Shown here: one piece after another, positions 1 to 12,982 of the stretch | Layout: every line of letters starts with the position of its first letter | How positions within the stretch are numbered: position 1 is the stretch's first letter | Assembly: GCF_004027225.2 (NCBI RefSeq) | Contig: NC_044282.2 | Location: forward strand, 67,214,225 to 67,278,224 | From: Strigops habroptila | Taxonomy: Eukaryota > Chordata > Aves > Psittaciformes > Psittacidae | Reading direction: 5' to 3' | DNA length: 64,000 bases | Translations under genes and position numbers: made by a program | Notes under the pieces: generated by a model | What the model was told of the DNA's origin: nothing | The model's database searches: none | The model's input: only the letters and a program-made list of their open reading frames with translations

Positions 1-3000
1 GCTAGCTGGGTTCTAGCTTGTGCCACGCAGCAACATGAATGTAACTTTGGTTACAGAAGCATGTGATTTGCCAGATTCTTTGTGATAAGTAATGGTGAAG
101 TCAGGTTTGGCTATCTTCATTTATAAGAACTGTGAAGGTGCTGTAACTTGGGTGAATAGTTCTTATGATAGTGCATGTTAAGAAACACTCCTGAACTTGA
201 GGGAAAGCAGAAACTGCTCATGAGGCTGCATGCAACAAAGGCTCAAGTCAGGGTGATGAGGGATGCTGGTACAAGTGCCCTATTCAAGAGGTTCAGAATG
301 TGTGAGCTCCCTGGACCTCAGCTTGCCTCTGATCTCCTTTTGGACCACAGAGTACTCAGTGGCTGCTGCTCTTCAGGTGCCAGTTTGAATTAAAAGAAAC
401 TCAGCAATAGTGAAGGGGAGTCGCTTTTGCATTTAAGGAGTTTCACCAGGTTCTGCAAGTTTGTAGTGTGTTTGTGTGGGAGGAGAAGTGGCCTACGCAG
501 TTACAAAGGGGATAGGGGAGTCTTTTTGATGTGGCTTCCAGCTTACAGATGGCTTCTGGGTTCTTAAAGTTCCTTCATGCTACGTATTTCCTCTTAGTAG
601 CACCATCTAGTGATTGCCTGGAGTATTTTTGATTGCTGCTTTTTTCCCTCTGGCAGTTCTGTTCTGGTTTCTTAAGAAATTGAAGCTAGTGTTGAGCACA
701 TTTTGCCTTGCTCTTTTCCCTCCTTTGCACTCCTCCACCCTCAATGTTAAATATTTTTCATGAAAATTGAAAGAGAGGCTGAGGTCCTGTATTGAGTTGC
801 TTTGAGTTTTATGAAATTACATATCTGAACAGAGTGTCCGTAATGAGGGAGGGGCTTCAATATGTGTTGAACCATAATATTAAAACACCAGAAAATCCAC
901 AGGAGATGGACAGGAAATTAGTCTGTAAGTTCCACAGTTCACTGTGATGTACTACCGAGAACAAAAACGAAGTAAAAGTTTTACTATGTTTTTCATATTC
1001 ACAGGGCAGTGATTTTTGTGAAACGACTGTGAGCTGAAAGAACATTGCTTCAAATCCCTGAGTCCTCAGCAGTTAATTTTCTTTTACTGGAGCAGTGGGA
1101 ATTGAAATAATGATAAAAATATAGAAGAGAAAACTTACCAGAGCTGGGCATTTCTTCTTGACTGTAATGACTAATAATTTGTACCTGCTCACTTCAAATG
1201 AAGTCTGGTTTGAAAATCTGTAGACCATGGATAAAACAATTGCAGATTAATGGTCTGATGTTTTTGCAGTAATTGAAAGCACTGGTTGGGATTATCTGGT
1301 GCAGATTGCACTACAGCCTTCTCCTCCAGGAATTCCACATCAAAGGGACTACACAGCAGGTAACTCATAACTGATCTGAAATATGATAGAGCCAGCCTAC
1401 TTTTTCAAAGCATCCTAAGGACCATTACCTCATTTAATCTTTCATTTCTGTGACTTTTTAATAAAAGCCCAGAAGGTAAGAAGGAGATGGACTAAAATAA
1501 TCAGTTAATTAAAAACAAACCAACCAACCCCCCAGAAAACACAAAATGAAAAGAAAGCACCAACTTCAGACTATACATTCTGTACGTAGAATTGGCCAGG
1601 GCTTGTTCGTTACAGTAAGTCTGAAATGTGGAAGTACCTTAGGTGAATCTGTTGGCATAGCAACTTAGATCGAGCAGAAGAGTGCCATCATAGTCAGAAA
1701 ATAGTGTATGTTGTGATACTATTGCATGCTACTGCCACTTCTCTGCAGACAAGGTCCTCTGGGGTTCACATTAAACTCATAATGATTCAGTTCAAGCTTC
1801 TGAGCACATTTGGTCCCAGCAGCACATACGTTGTGGCTTGATGTAGGTCTACCAACGACGTTAAAACAGTCACTCCCATAACAGCAGGATGGCACCTAAC
1901 CCTGCAGTTACCATGCTGAGAAGGGGCAGAAAGTCCATTTTACCTCCAACAGTCATATGGTTCTTGCCTTCATCATCATCAACTGATAGTTTATTGTTGC
2001 TTCTCTCAGGATGATTTGAAGGCTACAGAAGTTACTGGATGGAATACCAGGCTGTTCCTTACTATGTGGGATACAGGGAGTAGGAGTGTCTGTTCTCTGG
2101 GGGAGGGAAACAAAGGCACTACAGATAGTGTATGAAGCCAATATATATGGCAGCATTGAGACTCGAGTTTGTCCAAATGAGGAAAAACAGAATATCAAAG
2201 CCTTACATTTTGTCAATGCTAATTCCTAACAGCATCTGTTATGAATTTTTTTTTTTTAATTTAAGATTTTGGGCATCAACATTGATGGAAAAGCTGTCCT
2301 TACTTTTAAGCCTTGTCTCTGATGGAGATCTGTTTGTATCTACATACTCGTACCTGAGTGGTACAACTCACTGCAGGTCAAAAGATTACAAACTCCAATG
2401 ATTGCAGTGAGAGAACTTACAGTTCTTCACTTGTGCATATCTGATATAGAGAAATTCAGTGAGTGTTAGAGCACTGTGGAAACAATCTATGTGATTGAGT
2501 TGTCCAGCACTGTATTGGTAGGCGCTGCAGGACCTCCACCGCTGACCATCAGCAGTGCTTTTTGTCCGAGTTCACTTCTTTATGTTTTTGGTAACTGCTC
2601 ATTTTCTTCTTATTTATAGTTTGGATACAGTTGGAATCCTTGTGAATTTCTTCTGCAGGAAGAGGCAGACAAGATTATATGTAAGGTCATTCATGGGATT
2701 ATCCTTCCTGAGTGCACAGAACTAAACTGTGTTGACTAATAAGAGAAATAACGATTTTGAAGTAGGAATAGAGAAATGATGCAGAGGACTGGTTTCCCTC
2801 TTCCTGGGTTGATGCAGTCTTGTGTTCCTAAGGCTGAAAGCCAGGGCTCACAGGCATCTAAAGCTTTAAATGCTGGTCTCAGGGAGGGGGGAAAAGGAAG
2901 CAGTCCAAAGAATGCTGCCAAAAGCTGCCAGGAATGCAGCAGAGAAGGCCCGTGGGCAGGAGTGCCTGACTCTCCTAGCCAGAGATCTGGATTAGCTGCA

Positions 3001-5740
3001 CTAAGGGGACTTTCCAATCATTGCTTGTGAGCTTTGTAGAGCTAAGGGAAAACATGAATGTTGTAAGACTCATTATACTGCTGCTTTGTGCTGCAGGGTT
3101 GACACAGCTATTAATTCAATGCTTTGAATTCTGAAAGCCACAGCACTTGTTTCAGATCTCAAAAAGGTTAGCATTTACAAGATGCCACATCAAAGCTTCA
3201 CACAGAGACTCTGGAAGAATAGAACTGTTCAACATAGTGCACACATCAAAATTTTACATAGCAAGTGAGGCAGGTGCTCTGAACCAAATAGAAACCAAAC
3301 TCTGCTGGCCTGTGAAAGCTTTGCGTTATAAAACTCACAGGTTCGTCATACAGAAGTTCTGTTCACATCTTTTATAGGAAGAATGTAACAGATGAGGTTT
3401 TCTGATACTCTGCTAGTCTGACATTCAGCAAGGGTCACTCTGCATCTGCAAACCAATGGATGGAGCATCAGCTGAAGTCAGTGAAACCTTCCTACCTTGT
3501 GTTCGCAGGGCATGGAGACTTTAGCAGTATTATTTCTGTTTCAGATGCAGTCAGCTGGTACGAGATACCAAAGCCTGTAGTAGCTGCACTAAACACAAAG
3601 CCTTGTGCAAACTCTAATGATATAATACAAGCCATGTGCAGGATCACAACTGTAATAATCATGACTAATAACTTGCTTTTGGATCCTGTTACTCAGCAGT
3701 CTGAAAGCGCTAACTGCTACCTAAATATAGATGAAAAAGTGACTCTGAAAGATTTGGTATCTTTGTTTCAATCTTTCTTATGAAAATGAAAGCTGGGACA
3801 TTGCATGAGAAAAATCTTGAAGTCTCTCATGTATAAAACCTTCAGATATGAGTGTCTTGTGGTTTCAGCGGATTGACACATTCTCAGCATTTTTTGACAC
3901 TGTAATGGATAAATATATATTTAAGCTTAGTGTATTGTGTCCTGGTCTGAATTTTGGAGTTCTATACTAAAATTGAAATACTACTTAGAAAAAGCTGTGT
4001 AAAGAACAAACTTGTCTGGAGATTAAACGCTGCTGATTGAATAATGCATCAAACTGTCACAGCAACAGTTTTTTAGTGACTCAAGCTTTATGAATATTTA
4101 CCAGAGTTGTCCTGCATGAAAGAAATTCAAAACATTACTTTCCAGGGAACTGCTGAAGTCTGGCGTCACCTTTACTAGGAGCAAATGTTTGCTTTGTTAG
4201 CAAAGCAGTTGTTGTGCAAGGGGAAATTGATGGGACTATTTTGCTTTACATGTGCCAAGTATCAGTGCTGGTGGTATGAATACTCGACAAACACCGCTTG
4301 AATAATCTATTTAGGAATCATGTAAGGCCATCAATTTCTGTATGCTTAAACCTCATCTAGGGGAGAATGATCTGACAGCTGGTAAATGCCATTTCACCTG
4401 CCCCAAGATAAACTGTTAACCAGTCCTCATCCTTTTTATCACTGCCGCTGTTTGTAGAAGGGGTGCTACAAATCGTGTTCAGTCTCAGCATATGGAGCCT
4501 GCAAGACACAGTTGGTCTCACTGTTCTTTCCTTCCTTTTGAAAGCAACTCACTCCATCTCCAGGCTTTCTTGGCCACCTGCTGAACTGAATTGCTACAGG
4601 ACTTGCTAGGATGTAAAAGAACCGCCCTATTTGGCATTAATATGGGCATGAGCCCATAATTCCCGTAACTGGGAAGAGTGTTTCCAGCTAGCTGAGAGCT
4701 AGGGCAGTGTAGGTCAAGGATTTCATAGAAACTGAACTCAAATTGAAGGTCTGTCTTACATTTACTAGGATAGAAGTTTCTCTGGTAATTTATTATCACA
4801 CATATTTCTTGCTGATGTGCTTTCAGTTCATGTGTACAACCAAAATTAGGTTGCTCAGGGAAGCTGTGGCTGCCCCATCCCTGGCAGTGTTCAAGGCCAG
4901 GCTGGACAGGGCTTGGAGCAACCTGGTCTAGTGGAAGGTGTCCCTGCCCATGGCAGGAGGGTTGGAACTGGATGATCTATGATTCTATCTTCAAGGTCCC
5001 TTCTAACCCAAACCATTCTATGATTCTATGAAACCAAAGTATGCCAGTTGTTGCAGAATACAATTACTTTCTAGTAGTGCAGAGCTAGAATTGATTGACA
5101 GCTGGAACCTTGGTATCATTGAAGCCTGTTGTCTGGAACTTCTGCTGAAGTGCTGGCAATAACACTTCTGTCTGAAGTACAGATTTCATTTGAATTTGCT
5201 CAGTTCATTTTTTTTCATTTTGAAGAATTCTTTCTGTAATCTAGGAAAAACCTAGGAAAGACATTAACACAGAAGATTATTTCTAGAATTTCATCACAGT
5301 GAAATTTGCCTGTGTAATATTGCCTCAGAGCAGGGGTGCAGCTGGGTAGCAACCTGATCCAGTGGTGTTACCACAGTGTTACCGTCAGGTTCTTCTGTCT
5401 GTAGAAATCTGTAAATGGTCAAGCTTATTGATTAATAACTCAATTAAAGAAAATATTTCTTTGATATATCACTTGTGTCCTAAATCTGTACTTTCCATAC
5501 TATGTTAGTGCAATAAAATGCAGCTGAACTTTATCAATAAGCTCTATTGAATGTTACCACATTAGCAGTCTGCATTCTAACACATTGAAGCTGTATTTCC
5601 TAAAAACTTTGGGTAAAGAACATGAGGTACTTTAGACTGGATTCTCAGAGAGCACTATGAACCCTCTCTGACTTTCTAAAACCAGTGCCTTTCTTGATAC
5701 AGTATTTTCAACTCATTTAGATGGTCATACTAGGGAAGGA
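1..5740. other. Intergenic DNA left of CNRIP1
   Basis: I recognise no coding exon, RNA gene or CpG island here. The only identifiable element is the CR1 fragment at 4846-5032. By synteny the next gene to the left should be PPP3R1 on the minus strand, but no EF-hand or calcineurin B sequence was seen. The longest open frame (3460-3783, plus) matches no family I know and has no codon or splice support. Confidence 0.55.
4846..5032 (+). mobile_element. CR1 LINE fragment (3' end)
   Basis: This is a 5'-truncated CR1 retroposon in plus orientation. It carries the usual 3' region (GCTGTGGCTGCCCCATCC, then CAAGGCCAGGCTGGACAG) and ends in the avian CR1 tail CCATTCTATGATTCTATG. The tail has a partial internal repeat of the ATGATCTATGATTCTATC kind, so the 3' end looks slightly rearranged. 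Confidence 0.93.
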
Positions 5741-5753
5741 ATTGTTTATGTCC

Positions 5754-5759
5754 TTTATT
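5754..5759 (-). terminator. CNRIP1: Candidate CNRIP1 polyadenylation signal
   Basis: TTTATT on the plus strand reads AATAAA on the minus strand, about 1.33 kb downstream of the CNRIP1 stop codon. That distance suits the roughly 1 kb 3' UTR known for mammalian CNRIP1. The segment 5760-7088 would then be the 3' UTR. An AATAAA-like string also lies only about 20 nt after the stop (near 7068), so a short 3' UTR form cannot be excluded. Confidence 0.4.
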
Positions 5760-7053
5760 ACAAAGATCAAAAGTCATGGTAACCATTTACATACACAATT
5801 TACAAATTATTCACAAAGGGAAACACAGATACGTGAGAACTGACAGCTTCAACCCAAGTTGGGGATGGAACAGTGTACTTGTTTCCTGCTTTTATTTACT
5901 GAAAGAAAAGATATGTTTGTTTTTTGTTGTCTGTATGTGTTAAACACTGATCTAGTGTTTGTGTAGCACCTTTAGTCATAACCATGCAAATGCTTACATG
6001 CTTACCTTTAGTTGAAAGAGTGCAGTGCATGTAGAAACATGCATGGGCTCTGTGCTCCTCACACTGCTGAGTGTTTGTTGGTCAGAAATCCTGTTGATTT
6101 TGGGTACAATAGTGGCCAGGCTTGAAAAAGTTGATTTGTAGGATTTAACTGTTTTGAGCAATGTGAGTTTAAAACAAAAATGAAGATTACCATCAGAACT
6201 CTTATTCTAAGAACTAAATTAAGTATGGCTGCTGTGTCCTTCAAGAATATACTGTATGATAGTAAGATAGATATTAGCCATGGTGCTAGGAGTCTTTGAT
6301 ACCACAGCTGGCTTATTGCTTTTCCTTCATTCAGGTTAGCATGTTTTATACCGTTTCCTGAAACTATTTCAGAGACTGGGAACTTAACAAAGAATCCTAT
6401 TTTGAGAGATTTGGTCAATTAGCAAACTTCACAGAATATCTTAACAGCACTTACCAAAAGGGAGAATGGGTTTCCAAATCCCCTGGTATGAAAGCACAAT
6501 ATCAACAGTGCAATAGCTGCCATTTAGCTAAACCTACAAATATCCATAGTTTGCACGTTGTGCTGTCCACTGGGATGACGTGTACGACAAAATGCTTGAA
6601 GGAGCACACCGATTTAGGGGCAAACACAAATATAAATACAGAAATCACCCAGGTGATGTTGCATTCAAATTCTAAGCAATAAAGCAAAACACTTCTCAAA
6701 AGTTAAGTCTAGTGGAACCATTTAGTGGGAATAATCCAAATACTTATGACAGTATTATGATGGTATGACTTTCTACCCAGCTATCAAATATTCTTTACCA
6801 TGAACTTTTCAGTATTCTCAGGATGACAGGTAAAGAATGTTGCAGATGCCATGGTAAACTTAATATACAGTAATAGGTAAAGATTTTAGTGGCACCACCT
6901 GTATATACAACACAGTTGTTGGAACCTTATGGAACAAAGCAATGTTACAGTATGCCTTTATTAAGGCTTCTTGCTGGTTTAAAAAGGTAGATTCCTCTTT
7001 AGGGAGATTGTCCAGCAGTATTGGTTTCACATCTCTTCAGTGTGAACCTGAAT

Positions 7054-7085
7054 TCTCCCCTTTTTATTTTAAGCCACTGCTAGAC
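7054..7085. repeat. 32-bp exact direct duplication, copy A
   Basis: This 32-bp segment lies immediately 3' of the CNRIP1 stop codon and is repeated base for base at 8059-8090 in CNRIP1 intron 2. Key words are TCTCCCC and AAGCCACTGCTAGAC. Confidence 0.9.
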
Positions 7086-7088
7086 TCT

Positions 7089-7253
7089 TCAGCGGAAGGT
7101 CTCTTTATTGATCCACATAAGACTGCGTGTTTCATTTGGTTTGCATTCGTACTCAATACAGCCAAAACTGTTACCCCATTGGCAATGATCCCGCTTGTGG
7201 TAGTTGTAGAATTTGACTTGCCAGACTGTTTCAAAAACGCCAATGTCGTTAAA
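7089..7253 (-). CDS. CNRIP1: CNRIP1 coding exon 3 with stop
   Basis: The exon is 165 bp and starts at [15 protein letters not shown] after a CTTGCAG acceptor. It ends in [18 protein letters not shown] and TGA. A 124-residue plus-strand open frame over the same bases (6942-7316) is its antisense shadow. Confidence 0.96.
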   Translation of the reverse strand, partial: FNDIGVFETVWQVKFYNYHKRDHCQWGNSFGCIEYECKPNETRSLMWINKETFR

Positions 7254-10200
7254 CTGCAAGGAAGAGGGAATATCAGTGTTAGTGAGCTGATTGTTTTGTT
7301 GGTTTCTTTTTCTTAACGAAACTGTGGAGCATAAAACAGCTGATGTAAGGGTTATTGTTCCTCAACTCAATAAATCAAAGATCTGAAAAGCCTGCTCTAG
7401 CAGTTGTAAAGTCTTTTATGCTGAGGCATAAATAAACAATGAAGGATCAGATTCTCCAGGTAGTATCTGATTGCGCTTACATCTGGAAAGGCAAGTCAGT
7501 AAAAATGTTCAAGTTCCCACGTGGATAAATGTTACTAACAGCAAGAATCAAAGCTATAATCCTTGGGATGACTCAGCAGCAGTTAGCCCAGTGATCTCCA
7601 AGTGGCTTGTATACACTCTACATCATGTAGCAGCAATCTGTAGTGATACAGGCCATCACTTCACCTTTATACCATACCTAGAGGCTGCTCCTTCTTTTGC
7701 TTGATTTGAAATCTTTAATGCTCTGTATTTTGTAGCCTTGTATTAGCAGTGTCTTGTCTGAGACACGCTGCTATTAAACCACTTACTCCTTCCCTGGGAT
7801 TCTGTTCCACATTTTACATGAAACAAGCAAAATAAGTTCTTTGTGCATTTCTGTAATTGCTAGCTGTACTGTGAGAGTGCACTTTTCAAACTGAGGTATG
7901 AGTAACAGAAGCTAGGAAGGAGATAATCAGCGTGTTTAGCAGATAAGTGTCTAGTACAGTGAAGGAGTAGTGAGACATTGCCTGTAAGTTGTCTTAATTG
8001 TATTTGCAACTTTGGAGTGAATGAGACTATGGCTCTAGTAAATTCTGTAGAACAAAAATCTCCCCTTTTTATTTTAAGCCACTGCTAGACACCCTTACAA
8101 CATCGGGAAAACCTTGTAAGTGAGGATTTCAAGGATAGATTATGATTTCAGTTCTAATGCTGATGCAAAATTTGAGTTTCTGTCCCTCAAGACCTTACAG
8201 AGAATCTGAAGTGTGGGTGTGAAGCCTGTATGTACTGCTGTTGGTCCCAGGAGTATGGCTTGATTGTGTTATGTTGTTAGATACTAGACATGGATTCAGC
8301 ACTACTGAACGGCACTGTTCTTCAACATTTTTTCCTTTCAAATATTTCCATCACTCACTTTAATGACAGCTCCTTCACTTGACTGTTTTCCATTCCTATC
8401 ATGTGCCTCGGAGCTGACCTTTGATCATCTGCCTATTACAATCCTACTTGCAAAGTCAGTATGAAAGCCCTTTTACACAGTGACTCTTCCTGAGTTACAA
8501 GCAGTCTTCTCTATCCAGTTTTCTCAGAAGGACGTGTAGTTTGTTGGGTTGTTTTAAATTCAAGATGTGGTTTGTAAGCTGCTGCTGCGTAACGGACATT
8601 GCTTTAAACCTTCCCCAGCCCACTGTGGTAAGTTAAATTTAGCCTTGACAACAGCAGGAATTGCTGTGTGCTGTTAGGGGAAGGTTTTTATTTGGCTCCA
8701 GTTCCATGTGTTACCTTAAAGGAATATCTGGAATATTTCTGCTCCTTCTTTTGACAAAGACAGAATCAGATGTACAGGCTATTTTATCTCTCCCAGCAAC
8801 TAAAACCTTAATTAAGGTTTGGGGTTTTGTTTGTTTGTTTGTTTTTTAATTAATCATGTTTGATAGTAATCCTGATACACTCATAATGCAAGATAGTAAA
8901 AGTTAAGCACTTTGGATATTACTGTGCACAATCCAGAAAGAGAAATGGTCAGAGAAGAGCATCAGCCACCCTCAGTGTGGAAACTGAGGAATAAAAGGCA
9001 TTTCTAGTAGCATTTGTAGAAGGTGGTATGATACAAGAACAGTGTTTCATTTCATTAATATGTGAAGGATCTGAATTTCAACAAGATAGAGGAAGGAAAC
9101 AAATTCTGTCTTCCTCCAATGACCCAATTTTGCTGAGCTACCCTGAGTAGTTTGACTGCTGTTGGATTTCCCGGAGAAGGAACGAATTAATTGCAGAGCT
9201 TTTCTACTACCCTGTGCCTCCTCCAGCCCAGTGCTTAGCAGATGCAGCAGCTCTGTGGCATAATGAGCATTCTGCATCCCCAGAGCTCCCCTGAATTCCT
9301 ATGGCTTCTGTGGCTAAATCCTGGCTCCTCCACTGGGCCTGTATATGGGCTTCCTCAGAGAGGAGGGATGGCCCTACCCGTAGGTCAGGTTTATGTCCCT
9401 GTCTGCTATTCTCTCTCATCCAGTACTATAGGTGAGAACAGTTATTTAATCATTCCTTCTGAATTTGCCTGCTAGGATGATATGATGACTATTTCTTACT
9501 GGGAATACAGGTTTAGCTTCTTTATTCAGTCTTAGTCTGGTCTGGCCAAGAATAAGATGAGAGGTTTCTAAATAAGTTTACACCATTTGCTAGGCAGTTT
9601 AACAGTTTCTGGATAGTGAGCATAACTGAGCATTCAGGTGACAGAAATGCATCCTCAGATTCTGGAATTCAGAAACAGAATTGTCGTTTTTCATGTATAA
9701 ACTATGGCTGTAGCAGGTCAGATGTCTACTAGCCAGTTGAAGAAGGAGCACAAAGAATTATTTGTTTGAAGTTTTAAAGCATTGGAAAATAAATTCTTAT
9801 GCACCTTTATGGACCTTGTGTCCTTCAGGAGTATCAAACCAGTGCTTAACTACAGGATTGACCTCACAGTCTACTTCTAATGTGAATTCAGATTTTATGC
9901 CTTAAATAGTGTCCTTATCTCCCTAGGATGTATCAGGATCCTGCCAGTTCTAGAAAAAGAAGTGGAGGCAGAAGTTCCTCATAGTTGAAAGAAGTAGGAA
10001 ATTTTAAAGCCATATGTAATAAGCCCAGTTTTGAAGATTCAGGAACTGGGTATTAGAAGCAGTTTTCAGACTGGAGTATCCAAGGCTGGTTCCCTAAATC
10101 TGTTACAGCTTTGCCTAGCTGAGCAGCTAAATGATGAGTTAAACATGTAAATCCCAGTTGAGATGCCTATATTTAAGACATAAAAGTAACAATTGTGGAC

Positions 10201-12982
10201 ATCTTGCGTAAGTACTGAAGAACCTATCTATGAAGATCAGATCCTAAAAGGGGTTGAGGACCTGCTTAATGCTTGAAAATCCTATTGGCATCATGGTTAA
10301 TATCCCAGGATTTGATTTATAAAAGCAACTGTTCAGGCAAATATTGTGGCTTCTCATTCTGATGCTGGAACAAAACACCTCAGAGCTTGCATCTGTAAAT
10401 CAGACCCTCCTTGCGTTTCTTGTAATTGCTTTATTTGTGATTTGACTTGGTTTTCTCCATAAGAAAAGTTAAACATCCAGATTTTCAGGATTCACATGAG
10501 TGTTTCACTTAAGGGTAAAGGCGGCTATCAGAATAGGGATGCCTTAGTCAAAGCAGCTGGGTTTTGGGGACCACTGCCCTTTCACCTCCTGGTATAAGGA
10601 CATTGTGAAACTTAACTGCAGTACTCATCAGTGGCATCCAGCAGCCCTGTTCTGCTGGTTGAGGAGTCATACTGGGCGTTTGGTTTTCCTGGGTGTTAAA
10701 AGGACGTGACTGTATAGGAAAGTGATTAGCCTGGACAAATACTTTAGGGTAGTCTTATTAACCTAAGATTATAAAGTAGTAACTGTTAATGTGATGTGGG
10801 TCTCCACAATTAAGTTAGGCGTGCTGTAATTATTAGAAACACCAAATGGAGATGTTACAGTTCTTATTCAGAGAGGGATTGCCATGCTAAATGATGACTG
10901 CAGAAAAAAATAGTGAAGGTAAAAGATCGAGATGAGATCTTGCATGCAGTGACCAAATGTGAGAAAAAGCTGAAATCTGGTGGGCCTGGCAAGCTCCTAG
11001 CGTATGAGAGTTGGAACAGACCCTTAAGAGAGCTTTGGATGAAGATAACTTATTGCCCCATTTCCCTTTTTTGGTACAGAAGGCAAAGAATAAACAGGAG
11101 GAATCCCTCAAAACTGTAATCAGGAGAGGGGGGAAAAACCCAAAGCAAACCAAAGCCAGAACAAAACAGACCTCCCTCTGCACACCGAGCATACCAGCCA
11201 GAGTGCTACAGAAATCTGTCTGCTGCTCTTCCTGTCTTCTGTCAGCTCTGCTGCCTTACAAGCTGGAGCTTTTGTCATCTCACTTTGATACCATGGCATA
11301 TACCGATTCTGGCCCTTGGAGCTTCTCTTTAAGCTTAGGGTGAGGAGCCACTTGAATAAGAACTTGTTTGTGGATGCAGAGATAATGTGATAATGGAAGC
11401 ATATGGGGAAAGGGAGAAAACAGCCCTGGGGAGGAGGATGTTGTTTTCACATGTGCTTTCAGCCTCTGGCAGGTCCTCAGGCATCCTGCAGATGGTAGGT
11501 GGAAGGGTGGCTAGTCACCCCTTGTGCTTGGGGCATGCTCTGCTTCAAAATACCTGGTGGTGCTGGCAGGCAAAAGGGAGGTCCCTGTATGCCAATGGCT
11601 TGGGATTGGATTCCTAGGCAGGGATCTTGGTGGGAGCTGCGTGATGTCTGTAACATCCAGCAGAAGAGACGAGAGGTTTAGCTCACATTGCTTCCTGCTG
11701 CAGCACCCGAAAGAGCTTTGCAGGTCTCTAGAAATCCCCCTACTGCTTCCTGGCCTCTCTCGGCTTCCCCTGGGGAAGGAGGGCTTGTGTTTTTTAGCTC
11801 TATTCTGACCAGCAGTCTTACTGACACAAAGAAAACAGGAGGCGGCAGCTGTGATCAGACTTCGTCCTGGAAAATTTCACCTCCACACCTCTCTCTGGGA
11901 AGTCAGCCCTCTGCTGCCGTCCCTTGTCTTCCCATGTCATGTTTGGGGAACCACATACCTGCATGTTGACCTGGATGGGCTGTCTCTCCCCGCTCTTGGT
12001 ATGGGGCACCCCTTCTGTGTCGTAGATCCCTGTGTAAGAGACCACCTGTGCATCCCTTGATTTCTCTTCCAGTGGGACATTGACACCACCGATGCCCATT
12101 GTCCTGCAAAGAGACGGGATCCAGCCTTTCAGCAGCCCTGCACCCCCACTTCCCTGGCAGCTTGGAGCCAGCATGTGGGCTTGCAGCCTGGCAGGCTCTG
12201 TGCTGGGGGATGCCTCAGGGATTTTAGCAGGCCTGCAGGTGCTGCTGACTCACTGGGGCTCCTGAAAAATGTCAGGGCTTTGCAGTCCTCCAGGGAAGAT
12301 GTCAAAAGGAAAGGCAGGAGGGGATGGATCTCGAGTAGCTGGGGAGAGGTTAGTCAAATCTCTTCTTCAGGGCTGCCCCTCCACCTGGAGCTGCTTCTCT
12401 ACCTGCATCCTCCCTGGTCCCAGTGTCTGCTTTGCCATGCTGCACCGAGGCTTGGGCATGGTGTATCCCGACATACAGGTCCAGAGGGGCCTCTTCCCTC
12501 TGTGTCCAGGGCAAACCATGGGGAATGAGGAAGAAAAGGAGGTGGACTTGAAAGAGCTCTGGGGAGAAGGTGGAGAGGGAGAGAGGGGAGGAAGCAACTC
12601 CCAAACATGGCCTCTCTCCCGAGCCAGAGCGCTAGGAACAGCTGGCCAGGGACCGAGGAACGGGGCCACCAAAGCAAAAAGGCAGGGAGGGAGAAATCAC
12701 GGAAACCCCGCGCTGTCAGTGTGCCAGGAAAAAATATTAAACCTCTAAAAATAAAGCAGCGGGGAAGGGAGGGCCGGCGGAGCCGCCCCGAGCAGGGACT
12801 TACGTGGCCTGGACGGTGCCGGGCCGGAGGGCCACCTCGATCTTGTACTTGGCTCCGGTCAGCAGCTTGATGGTGCGGTTCTGGCCGAAGCGCTGCCCGT
12901 CCACCTTGAAATACACCGCCCCGTCGTTGGGCTGGATTTTGAGGGAGACGCTGATTTTCACGAGGCCGGGAATGTCGCCCAT
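7089..12982 (-). CDS. CNRIP1: Cannabinoid receptor interacting protein 1 (CRIP1a), complete CDS in 3 exons
   Basis: CNRIP1 is a small cytosolic protein that binds the C-terminal tail of cannabinoid receptor CB1 and damps its constitutive signalling; it is mainly neuronal. Coding exons are 12804-12982, 11959-12103 and 7089-7253. They total 489 bp, giving 162 aa against 164 in human. All junctions are GT-AG: donors GTAAGT and GTATGT, acceptors TTTGCAG and CTTGCAG. The phases close exactly (2, then 0). Diagnostic peptides are [18 protein letters not shown] in exon 1, [10 protein letters not shown] and KSGERQPIQ in exon 2, and [20 protein letters not shown] in exon 3. The start at 12982 gives [11 protein letters not shown], matching the family start MGDLPGLV. 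The two-residue deficit lies in the loop after VPLEEKS. The C-terminus reads ETFR rather than the mammalian ESFL. Exon 1 sits in a CpG island. Confidence 0.96.
7254..11958 (-). other. CNRIP1: CNRIP1 intron 2
   Basis: This 4.7 kb intron runs between coding exons 2 and 3. Apart from the 32-bp duplication copy at 8059-8090 I see no repeat family, RNA gene or extra exon in it. Open frames here are short and carry no recognisable domain. Confidence 0.7.
8059..8090. repeat. 32-bp exact direct duplication, copy B
   Basis: This is the second copy of the segment at 7054-7085, in the same orientation about 1 kb away. Flanking sequences do not match, so the duplicated tract is short and sharply bounded. 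Confidence 0.9.
11959..12103 (-). CDS. CNRIP1: CNRIP1 coding exon 2
   Basis: The exon is 145 bp, enters in phase 2 and leaves in phase 0. It encodes [14 protein letters not shown] through [11 protein letters not shown]. The acceptor is TTTGCAG and the donor GTATGTGG. It lies only 700 bp downstream of exon 1. Confidence 0.95.

Noticed and set aside
3460-3783. 107-residue plus-strand open frame
   Set aside because: No recognised family, no clear splice context or promoter, and AT-rich composition like its flanks. A chance frame is the simplest reading.
6942-7316. 124-residue plus-strand open frame
   Set aside because: It is the antisense of CNRIP1 exon 3, whose minus-strand translation matches the family over 54 residues with correct splice sites.
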